Below, piece by piece: positions 14,679 to 24,294 of a stretch of DNA of 64,000 nucleotides. The DNA is taken from NCBI GenBank assembly GCA_963921425.1, contig OY992838.1, forward strand, positions 4,774,001 through 4,838,000, read 5' to 3'. Origin of the DNA: Dryas octopetala (lineage: Eukaryota; Streptophyta; Magnoliopsida; Rosales; Rosaceae). The first letter of the stretch is position 1; the number at the start of each line of letters is the position of its first letter. Both the position numbers and the translations under genes were made by a program. The notes under the pieces were generated by a model that searched no databases, was not told where the DNA came from, and saw only the letters and a program-made list of their open reading frames with translations.

Positions 14679-15668
14679 TTTCTCTCTCTCTCGCTCGCTG
14701 TTTTCTCTTTCACGGTTTGGGTTTGGCAGCTCTCTCTGCTTTTCTTTGCTAGCAAGACAGCTCTAAATTGAAGTGTTATAAAAATAAGGGAAAAATAAAG
14801 AGACAGAATAGAAAACAGCACAAGAGTGAATTAGAGGGAATTGTCGACCAAAAAAAAAAAATAATAAAATAAAAAATTAGAGGGAACAGAGGGTATGTTT
14901 CTTTCCATTAGATGGCCTATTTATAGGCTTAGGTTTACTTGAAGGTTACTCTCAAGTATTCCTATTTTACATAATATATATATTTTGTGGACTGCCACAT
15001 AATTACATTATGGGTGTTGTTATTCGGAACTAATTTTTTTATTATTAGCTTAAACACACTTTCTAGACCCAACTAAAAATTTAAAATTTAAAAAATTTAT
15101 TAGTATACTCAACAATTTTTCAACAAATACTCTTATAAAAATCCATCATACACACCCAACACTATTACCCAACTTATTCCTACTTTCTAAACTAGGGTTG
15201 GGTCGGCTTAACCGAAAAACCGCCAACCGACCTGTTATCGACGGTTAGTATATCGACTAGCATGCTCCGACGCGCGTCCCGACTCCATCGATAGCAGTTC
15301 ACCTACCAAACTGGCGAGGCGGTCAGCGTCAGTGGTTCCCCTCTAATATGAACCGTCGGTAAACCGAACCGAACCAACCACCACAACCACATTGGTCCAC
15401 AGATCACCACTGCCATTGAAAGTCGTACTGGAGCCTCTCCTTCCTCACAAAAATTCACCAGAAATCCTTAAATTCAACGACACCTCAATCAAGGACGTCA
15501 AGCCCCCACCAAGATTCAGTCGAAGTATTTCGTCATCTTCTTCCACGATGTTCTTCACAGCGCCGGTAGCTTCGTCTTTCTCTTCTTCTGTTTAATGGAT
15601 TTGCTTTTGTTTGGGCTTCTGTGGGTTTTAGTGGCTCTCTCTCATTTGGGCCCATTTTGCTTCTAAAG
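14679..15668. other. Intergenic, repeat-rich towards the right
   Basis: RPN11 leader and promoter, then AT-rich DNA. From about 15190 there is a CGGT/ACCG-rich tract that may be a transposon end (see rejected items). A short A-tailed insertion lies at 14829-14886. Confidence 0.45.
14829..14886 (+). repeat. A-tailed micro-insertion with 12-bp direct repeats
   Basis: AATTAGAGGGAA occurs at 14829-14840 and 14875-14886. The 34-bp insert starts TTGTCGACC and continues as an A-rich tail with a few T. An intact target-site duplication around such a short sequence suggests a truncated retroposon. Confidence 0.6.
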
Positions 15669-15673
15669 GAAAC

Positions 15674-17147
15674 TGTAACGACCCGACCCAAATTTTCACT
15701 ATAAATTTAAATTTTTATTTAACTATGTTTTTAAGAGGTTTATAAAAGATGTGGGATTGTATTTTAAAGATTTTGAGTTTTATTTGGAAAATAAAAAGGG
15801 TTTTGATTGAAAGTTTTGATTTATCTATTTTTGTTTTAATTTAAGCTTGACCCAAAGTTGACTTTTAAAATAAATGAGTTTTCGATTTTGACTTTGGGTC
15901 CGTTAGATAGGTTTCGAACCCACGAGTTCATAGACACGTAGTACGCATCATTTCGAGTTACGGTTTGAAAGATACGGACATGTGAAGTGAGGGGCAATTT
16001 TGTAAATTTATAAAAGTGAATTTTAAATACCCAAAATCAGAAAAATTTTCTGATTTCTCTCTCTAGAATTTTCTAGTGACTTCTCTCTCTCCCCTTTATA
16101 TTTCTCCCCGGCACTCTCTCCCTCGCCACTCCCGCACCTCTTGCGCACCGACCCCAGCCACCCCCATTCACCTCGATGTCGACCACCACTCGCTTGACCC
16201 TTTGGGGGTGGCTCTGCGTGCACGTACGACAGAATTTCCGGCTCAGCGTGTGTATGACAGATTCTCGGCTCTGCGCACGTAAGACATAATTTATGGCTTT
16301 GCATGCGTATGACAGATTCTCGGCTCTGCGCATGTATGACAGATTCTCCGAGTAACTGACTGGTGTGTGTTTTCAGTTGTTAAGTATTTTAAGTGATGAG
16401 ATTATGGCAGTAAAGGTTTTTAAGTAAGACAGTTTCAGTTGAACAGTTTTATTGATTTTTAGTATATTGAGAATGTTTGAGAAGAAAGTGTTCAGTTCAA
16501 GTTATTTATTTATAAATTGACAGTATCAATTTCAGTTTGAGAACTTGGATTTTCAAGGTTTGATTTTCAGCTTCAAATTTTATTATTTTACTGGGAAATG
16601 GTTTTTTTGAAATTGGGGGATTTCAAAGAGCATCGTAAGGTTTTAGAGTTAAGCGTGTGTAAAAGGGTTTTCTGAAAAGATATTTAATCTTTGATTTTCA
16701 TTTCCATTTAACTGTCCACTCACTGAGTCTATCTCACCGTTTTCTTGTTTTGTCTTAAATTGTCCCCCCAGGTAGTAGCTTTGGTGGAGGTTGAGCCAAC
16801 ACGTCGAGGCATAGCATCCATCTTCCATCCCCGGATCTTGTAGGCATCACTTCCATTTTGTGGAAGTTCCTTTTCTTAAATTGTAAAAATTTATGTAATA
16901 GGAGTAGTGGCTCTGATGACCATACTTAAATTATAAGGTTAATTTATATTGTTGGGTCTGAGACCCTTTTTTGGTTGTGGTAGAGGTGGTTGCTGTTTAG
17001 AAGTGTTTATTTTAACAGGTATAAAATTTCTGGGTTAGTCCATTTTCAGGAGAGGTTCTGCCGAATTTTCGGTAGGATCTTCCTTGAATTTGGATTCCCG
17101 CAGGACCTCTCCGGGTTTCAGGGTGGAATCCGGGGGCGGTCCTGTCA
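15674..17147. mobile_element. Solo LTR with 5-bp target-site duplication
   Basis: The 1,474-bp segment begins TGTAACGACC and ends GGTCCTGTCA, i.e. TG...CA. It is flanked by GAAAC on both sides (15669-15673 and 17148-17152), the 5-bp duplication typical of LTR retrotransposons. No gag-pol, primer-binding site or second LTR is present, so it is best explained as a solo LTR left by recombination between two LTRs. The family (Ty3/gypsy or other) cannot be fixed from the LTR alone. It contains a tandem minisatellite at 16213-16351. Confidence 0.85.
16213..16351 (+). repeat. Minisatellite inside the solo LTR
   Basis: About five diverged copies of a unit near 28-30 bp, with core GTATGACAGATTCTCGGCTC, lie within the LTR. 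They open long frames on both strands that have no real coding character. Confidence 0.7.
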
Positions 17148-17415
17148 GAAACTAAGGCCCAGTTTTGGTGACCCGGCCCAAGAGCTCTAATGAGTCTTTA
17201 TTTCAAAAGAGCAAATTATCTGTAAGTACCTCAATTATGCACTGATTTTCAATTTAGTACCCCAACTTTAAAAATTTGAGAAAAAGTACTTCAACTTTCA
17301 TTTTGAGTCAAAATAGTACCTCCGTTAGTTTTTCTGTCAAATAAACCGTTATCTGCTGACGTGGCAGGGGTATTTCTGTCTTTTTTCTCACATTTAAAAT
17401 ATAATAATATTTTTT

Positions 17416-17947
17416 GAATAAAAAAAATTCTTAAAAAAATTAAAACTTAAAAAAATTTAAAAATTTTTTGGGAGAGATAGGCAGGGAGGGTCGAGGGGGC
17501 TGGGTTGGGGTTGGGTAAGGGGGGGTGAGGGGCGATGAGACTGGGGTGGTCGGGCAAGGAGAGGGGGAAGGATGACTGGGGGCGAGCTGGGATGGCTGGG
17601 GGAGGGCTAGGGAAGGGCTGGGAAGGGGGCGGGAAGGGAAGGTGATGGGGCTGGGTGGGGGCGGGGAAGGGAGGGGAGGGGCTGGGGCTGGGGGGGAGGG
17701 GTGTGCGACGGGGTTTGGGGCTGGGGGGTGCGACGGGGCTGGGGCTGGGGGTTGGGGGTGCGATGGCGCTGGGGCTGGGGTGAGGGGTGGGTCGGGAAGG
17801 GAGAGGGGGAGAGGTGGGGGTGGGCTGGAGAGGGGGGAGGGTAAGGGGCGGGTCGGGCAGGGAGGGGGGCGGGCTGGGGAGGGGAGGGCCCCAAAAAATT
17901 TTAAAAATTTTTAAAGTTTTAATTTTTTTAAGAATTTTTTTTTATTC
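17416..17947. repeat. G-rich island flanked by AT-rich inverted arms
   Basis: Left arm 17416-17472 and right arm 17889-17947 are near-perfect inverted copies (GAATAAAAAAAATTCTTAAA...). They enclose about 415 bp of G runs such as GGGGCTGGGG and GGGAGGGG on the + strand. The strand bias is extreme: C is scarce on +. Long frames across it are low-complexity Pro- or Gly-rich shadows. Confidence 0.8.
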
Positions 17948-19463
17948 GACTCCTCTCGTCGTCCTCTCTATATTTAGGTGGGTTTCGTCGCAGGTCTAGC
18001 TTTAGAAAGCTAGATCGGGGTTTTGGCAATTTGGAGACCGAGATCTGTGGTTGCATAGCTTCATGTAGGTGAGGTGATTGTTTTATTTCTTGTTGAGGAT
18101 CGTTTGATTTTGGATGGGGATGGTGATTGCTTTGTTTCTTGTTGAGGATTGTTTGGTTTTGAGTTTTGACTGTGATTTTGATTTTGGGGTGGAGTTCGAT
18201 CTACCCATTTCGAACTGTACCGACCGATGTTGTCGGTAAACCGTCATGGTCGGCATCAGAGACAGTAACATATTGGCCCATTCCAACATAGGTCGGTACG
18301 TAGGCGGTTCAGTAACCGTACCAACTCCGGCCCTAAAACCCAATAAACGCACCAAACACCACCACCACCCAACACTATATAACTCATTAAATAAAATACC
18401 TCATGCTCTTCCTTCCTTCTTCTTCCTTCTTTTTCTTTCTTTATGGATTTTTTTTTTTGACAGATTGCACAAATCCCTACCCCCTCCTCCTTCTTCTTTT
18501 TTCTTCTTTCATTCTTCTTTTTTTCCCTGCAGAGAACCCCCCATCAGTCCTCCTTCCCCACCCACCCCCACCCAAAAACTGAATTCAAATGCTCGAATTC
18601 ATTTCTTCCTTGGGAATAAGAAATCACTAACAGAAAAAATATCATACCGGAGGTAGGAACATCTCTGGCGCCGTATTTCATTTACCACATCATTCAGCTA
18701 CTTTCATAATGGATTATCATACTGGGGGAGCAAACTCACAAGTTGTACAACGATAAATTATCCAAGAAAATAAATTATACCAATGCACAGAGATTGAGGA
18801 AGAGAAATGGAGAAAGAGAGAGAGAGAAGGAGATGGAAAGTTGCCAATCTTATTCGCCGACGGTGAGGTAACGGGATGCAGGGACCGCCGGCGGGCTAGA
18901 GGGAGGTGGTGAGGGGGCTGGGCAGCTACTGATGGGGATGAACAATTGAGGATTTTTTATTATTAATTAATATGTTTTTATTAGTCAATTTACATCAGGT
19001 AGTTATTGGAAGATTTTCATTTTTCATATATGGGCCTTAATTGGACCGGTCCAATTAAATATCTTGGGCAAGAAAGGGGTTGGCCATGAATCATGGGCTA
19101 AGGCTCGGATGAGTTGCAGCCTAAATGCAAAATGTTCAATGATTAACAATGATTAAAGAAATTTTCTTTCTTTTAACTCCTTTTATTTGTTCAAGTGATC
19201 AAGCAATTGGATTGGTATGCATGCCAATTGAAGCAGATTTAAAACCAGTGTTTTTTTTTTTTTTTTCGATCGAAAATTGTATCAATTAATATACAATATT
19301 TTATCCTACATCGATAACAAAAGTTCGAGTCTCACCTTTCTCTTCTATTTCGTCAACAAAGAAAAAAAAAACAGTACCTAAAGTTCCTCTAACCCTTATC
19401 TGAATTATCTAGATTATTAAAGGTATATTATTGTATTCATTACTAGGGAAAAGATAGAAAAGC
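17948..19463. other. Repeat-rich intergenic DNA
   Basis: This includes a second CGGT/ACCG-rich tract (about 18200-18345), pyrimidine-rich DNA (18400-18550) and, from about 19150, sequence similar to the 3' flank of the minus-strand patatin genes near 54.5 and 60.0 kb. No intact gene was seen. Confidence 0.45.
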
Positions 19464-19578
19464 CTAGCTAGCTAGGTGGTACTGAGGGGCAATTTGGAAA
19501 ATCGTTAGGATTTTTCTAACCGCAGCTAATTCACGAAGGTGCTTGATCTCTTCATCATGAGAGAGCAACTTTTGGAAC
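19464..19578 (-). pseudogene. Relic last exon of a patatin-like gene
   Basis: Read on the minus strand from 19578, the frame gives FQKLLSHDEEIKHLRELAAV. This corresponds to [18 protein letters not shown] in the last exon of the intact P7 gene at 60.8 kb. The frame continues to a stop at 19464. Downstream DNA (19150-19460) also resembles the P7 3' flank, including GTTCAAGTGATCAAGCAATTG. No other exon of this copy was found; a MULE begins 54 bp away. It is inferred to be the remnant of a lost minus-strand patatin copy. Confidence 0.6.
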
Positions 19579-19632
19579 TTGTATTGGATGGCAATCAAAT
19601 ACGAACTACAATAATTTGATTGAAAAGATTGA

Positions 19633-20710
19633 GGCTTAATTATCGATTTACCACCCAAAATTGTAACTCATTCCTACTTTACTACCTGAAAGTTTTTTTG
19701 TCCCAGATTACCACCTGTAACTTACATCCGTGTCTCATTTTACCTTATTCTGTCAATAATTCCGTTAAAAATGATGACCTGGCCGTTAATGCTGACGTGG
19801 CGCACTGGATACGCACCACGTGTCACATCTTTTCTTGTATTTTCTGATTTTTTATTTTTATAAATTTTGAAAATTAATTAAAAATAGCTCCGAACTTAGA
19901 AAAATACACAGAAAATTTCTACCGACTTGTCTTGACTAGTACTAATTTACTATGGGGTCAAAATGCCAAATTTCCCTCTAAAAATTTCCTAGAAAATTAA
20001 AATACTCTAGACTCTTTGGAAATTCATAAAATAATCTCCCGAACTCCAAAAAACATGAGGTCTGCATCGTTAGTCTTCTAAAAACTAACAATACCTTTCT
20101 CGTGAACACTTGTTATCCAAAAAACCTCTCGGTCTTAGAGGAAAATAAATTCTAGAAAAATTGTAGAATTTCTGTAAAGTCTCGAAATAATTCTCTAAAA
20201 CAGACCTTTGGTAATTTCCAAAATATTTTTGAGAATTTGTCCAAGAGTTTACGAAAATTCTAGAATTTTTTCTAGAATTTATTTAATAGAGGGAAATTTA
20301 TTTTAATTTTTTAGAAATAAATTTGGACTTTCTAATTTTTTTTGGAAATTTTTAGAGAGAAAATTGGTAATTTAACCTTATAGTAAATTAGTGCTAGTCA
20401 AGACGAGTCCGTAGGAATTTTTCGTGTATTTTTCTGAGTTCGGAGCTATTTTTAATTAGTATTTAAAGTTTATAAAAATAAAAAAATAAAAACAATCCGA
20501 AAATAAAAGCAAAGATGTGACACGTGGCGCACATCCAGCGCCACACATCAACATTAACTGCCAGGTCATCATTTTTAACGGAATTGTTGACGGAACAAGG
20601 TAAAATGGGACACGAATGTAAGTTACAGGTGGTAATTTGGGACAAAAAAACTTTCAAGTGGCAAAGTGGGAATGAGTTACAATTTTGGGTGGTAAATAGA
20701 TAATTATGCC
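19633..20710. mobile_element. Non-autonomous MULE with long terminal inverted repeats
   Basis: The 1,078-bp element has ends GGCTTAATTATC and GGCATAATTATC (the right end read inward). Inverted similarity extends about 350 bp from each end, through ACCACCCAAAATTGTAACTC and beyond. Flanking AAAGATTGA occurs at 19624-19632 and 20711-20719, a perfect 9-bp target-site duplication as expected of Mutator-like elements. No transposase frame is present; open frames in both arms are mirror images. It sits next to the patatin relic exon at 19464-19578. Confidence 0.85.
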
Positions 20711-20781
20711 AAAGATTGAAACTACGGAAATTCAAGTGAAATAAGCTAAACTACATGGACCAACTGGTTAGTTTGCACTTA

Positions 20782-20832
20782 AACAAAAGCTTTCACTCCT
20801 GGCCAAAAAAAAAAAAAAACAAAAGCTTTCAC
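20782..20832 (+). repeat. A-tailed micro-insertion with 15-bp direct repeats
   Basis: AACAAAAGCTTTCAC occurs at 20782-20796 and 20818-20832. The insert is TCCTGGCC followed by about 13 A, in all 21 bp. This is one of the clearest examples of the micro-insertion class. Confidence 0.7.
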
Positions 20833-20878
20833 ATATATAAGCCTAGGTAGTTGGCTACTAGATATATATATATATATA

Positions 20879-21280
20879 CAGGTTCCTTCTATTGAGGTAT
20901 ACCTCAATTTATTTATGTTGAGGTATGACTTTGTTAGGGCCCACACGAGTCGTTTTGTGGCTATCCGAACCGTTCGCAAGGATCATCTTCATTGATAGAT
21001 CATCATTGCAAAAAATTAGTCAAATCGGAAATCATTTGCCTATCTAACTTTGATAAAACAAATGAACGGTTTCATCAAAAATATTTGGTTCGTCCATTTA
21101 TTTGATCAAAGTTAGATAGGCAAATGATTTTCGATTTGGCTAATTTTTTTACAAGGATGATCTATCAATGGAGACGATCCTTGCGGACGGTTCGAATTGC
21201 CACAAAACGACTTGTGTGGGCCCTAATAGGGTATACGTCAACATAAATAAGTTGAGGTATACCTCAATAGAAGGAGTCTG
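20879..21280. mobile_element. Hairpin MITE
   Basis: The left end CAGGTTCCTTCTATTGAGG and the right end read inward CAGACTCCTTCTATTGAGG begin inverted arms of nearly 200 bp each, so the whole 402-bp element can fold back. It is embedded in TA dinucleotides, so a target duplication of TA or longer cannot be resolved. The internal layout (GGGCCCA, an AACCG box, GATCATC, ATTTGATCAAAGTTAGATAG) is shared with the element at 29278-29678. Confidence 0.7.
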
Positions 21281-23235
21281 TATATATATATCCCTATATC
21301 CATATATAACAATTAACAAATTAACAACTGCTTATGTGATCAAGTTATATGCCAATAACTATTTGATCTAGTGAATGACACTCAATTTTTCCTTATCAGA
21401 GAAAGTTCTGAGTTCAAATTTTATGAACGACGGTTGATTAATCACATATTTAAACAAAATTCCACCCAAATAAATAGTTTAAATTGATTAGAGAAAAAGT
21501 TTCTTTGTTAACTTGGACACACATATTATATCAATTGCAAAAACAAGTTTTTCTTTGTGTTTAGTTTGGGTTAACTCTGACAGTTCAATACCAACCAACT
21601 AGTTAAATAAGCTAATTAACTAACAACCTTTGTACATATTTCCCAGTATTACATACGTAATTAACCACAAATAAAATCTTCAATCTTTGTCGATTCTCAC
21701 TTTGCCGCCGGCCCTTACATAATTCCTATTACGTATATAACCAGCAAGGGTTTGCTATAGGTCAGCTTTATATATAGCTTAGGGAATAATTTAATTACTA
21801 CATTTACATGTGTTATTAAATATATATTAGCCTTTATAGATGATTAGAAAATTATTTGGTTCACCAACTGCTATTAGTTTAAAATAATCTTTCCGTTCAA
21901 ATTCAAATTCAAATTCACTCTCGATCTCATAGATGAAAAAAATTGTTTAATTCCTTATCTGGGGCCTTGAAGAAGTCATTTCTCTTTACAACTCAATTAT
22001 AAGTTGATACTTATTCATTTCTTTAAATCATAATGGCAAATTCCACAGTAGCCAAACATTGTCCAAATTAATTAAGATTATTGGTCCAAAGCTTCGAGAC
22101 ATTTAAATTTTTCAACATACTTATAATCGTAATTAGGTTGGTGATTATGGTGATACATAGACAAATAAAGAGGAAATTGCCCCATTGGTATATTTATTTT
22201 TTAGAAAATTTCATATTGGTCCAAATCTTTTTTTTTGTTCCATAATTGGTCCACTAACTTTATAACGTTTCTCATTGCGGTCTAAATGATCAAATTACCA
22301 AAAATGACCATATATTTGAGTTATGTGTTGCCCTCGATCATCAGGCACTTTTGTAGTTCACTAATTCTTTACTTAGTTCTATATTGGTCCACAACAACAC
22401 CACCATGTGTTCGGCACATAACTAAAATAGACAGCTGTTTGTGCTAATTTGATGATTTGGATTATAATGAGAAATGTCACAAAATTAGTGGATTAATAAG
22501 AAACGAAAAAAAAATCATAAACTAATATGAGACTAAACGAAGAATAAGTGGACCAATAGTACAATTTCTTCCATCAATAAACTTTGAGATATTCTTACCC
22601 AAAAAAAAAAAAAATGGGAAATGTTAAGATTCACAATACGTACCCAATTCAATGCATTAATGAAATGGCGTGTTGAACTCTTCTGTATGAATATTATGCA
22701 ATAAAAGTCAGGTTGTGTGTTTAGAAATATCTAAGTCCTTTATGGCATGACTTTTTGACAACATTAAATATCTGTGAACGTCTGTGAACAGTGAACGTAT
22801 ATCGATCAGTCTGACTTATTCTAAAAAATGACTGCTTTGGCTCTGCATCCAGCTGTTAATTAATTAATTTGCTTAAACAATAATCCCAAACAGTATTATG
22901 AGAATAAGAACGAAAGAAATCTTGCGATTTGTTGTACTTCAAATTTGAAGTCTTGTAGAATAATTATATCAATATCTTTTCATGGATGAAAAATATATAA
23001 TACCTTCATAAGTGTTGATTTAAAAGACTTAATTTGAACAATATATATACAATACCATCAGCTCTTGGATTTAACACAATTATTAAAATTAATAAATATT
23101 AAAATGAATCTATAGTCCTTAAATACATTGTCTCTAGCTTACTCATCTCTCAAGTTAAGTCTCTTAAGTAAATTTTTTTGATAATATCTTAAATCTCTTT
23201 ATCAATATTAGCAAATTGGTTTAATAGTTTTAGAT
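21281..23235. other. Intergenic DNA left of the CACTA element
   Basis: No gene was seen. At about 22855-22930 the sequence resembles the promoter flank of P2 and P4 (shared TTTGCTTAAACAATAATCCC). At 23100-23235 it matches the spacer downstream of P2 (41960-42100). A patatin copy once between them appears to have been deleted. A weak inverted-repeat element is at 22171-22572. Confidence 0.5.
22171..22572. mobile_element. Possible MITE with diverged inverted ends
   Basis: The left arm (GGAAATTGCCCCATTGGT) and right arm read inward (AGAAATTGTACTATTGGT) match partly over about 150 bp, including TTGGTCCACTAA-like blocks and CATTTCTCATT. Divergence is considerable and no target duplication was identified. 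Confidence 0.35.
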
Positions 23236-24294
23236 CACTACAAGAAAACTTGGCAACCCCAACCTTTTTTTTCCTAGTTCTATTGCCCACTAAACAACCA
23301 TTTAGAGTTGCAAAATCCAGTAGCAACTGTGCAGCAACACTTAAGCCAAATGATGTAGGGGTTGGGGTCGCTAAAGACCATTTGCACCACCTGTTTTGGT
23401 AAGGTTGCTGGTTCATCTGGCCCCTGACATTGATGTTGACATGCACATTAGAAACTAATGTGTCAGACAGGTGCTATTCTTAAGCTACACTTATAAATTA
23501 GTTGGTCAATAGGTTTGAATAGGAGAGGTTTGAATCTGTTTTTCACCCCTGCTCTAACAACCTTTGTGCAGAAGGTTGGCAGCTACTGCAATCTTTGATA
23601 AAGGTTGCCAATCTACTAAACAAATTCTGCAGAAATGGTTTCCTAGAGCATTATTTATACTTGTTTCTATGCTAACCAACTATCTTAATCATATACATAT
23701 TAGTTGCCAAATGGAGTTGCTTAAGAAATAACGATTTGCAATTTGAGAATGGTTTTGTTTGTAATATCCATATGCATAGCAGAATTAAATTTTGGAAGGA
23801 GGACCTAATGTAGCTTTGGACATGGTTTCCAAATGTGCTTGCTGCTAACCAATTAAAGAACAAAATAATAATTTAGTAACTTGCAGATAAACCAAAAAAG
23901 TCACAAGCTGATCCAATAGAAATTATAATTAACAGAGTGAGCATCCATTACAAAACACCTCTTGTGTTATAAATGTGCTGCTTGACAATACACGTACTTA
24001 AGCAGAAAACTTAAACCTTCTACTCATCTTTTCATTGTTCACACCCCTACCACATTCACAAAAGCAAAATAATCATGCACAGCACTTCCCTGCTCCATAT
24101 ATACTACCATCATCAAAATAAACCAGAAATATATAACAAGTCCAAGCAAACTGGCATGACTTATATTATGGCCTCATTCCAAATATAAGTCAGCAAGTTC
24201 ACAATCTAACTTCCAAAACAGGGAGATTGACCATATATAGCATACTAATACTTAAAAGCTATAAACTATCTTACTGAGAATCCAAACAGCAGCC

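Noticed and set aside
15392..15595. 67-residue frame on +
   Set aside because: Low-complexity Ser/Pro composition inside repeat-like DNA and no homologue recognised.
16023..16333. Overlapping frames within the solo LTR
   Set aside because: They arise from the minisatellite and pyrimidine-rich DNA; LTRs do not normally encode protein.
17607..17914. Pro-rich and Gly-rich frames in the G-rich island
   Set aside because: They follow directly from the base composition; neither strand has a start in context or splice signals.
15190..18345. CGGT/ACCG-rich tracts at both ends, starting TAGGGTTGGG on the left and, read inward, TAGGGCCGGAG on the right, as one hAT-like element enclosing the solo LTR
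   Set aside because: The ends are only loosely similar and no 8-bp duplication was found at the borders (TTCTAAAC against AAACCCAA).
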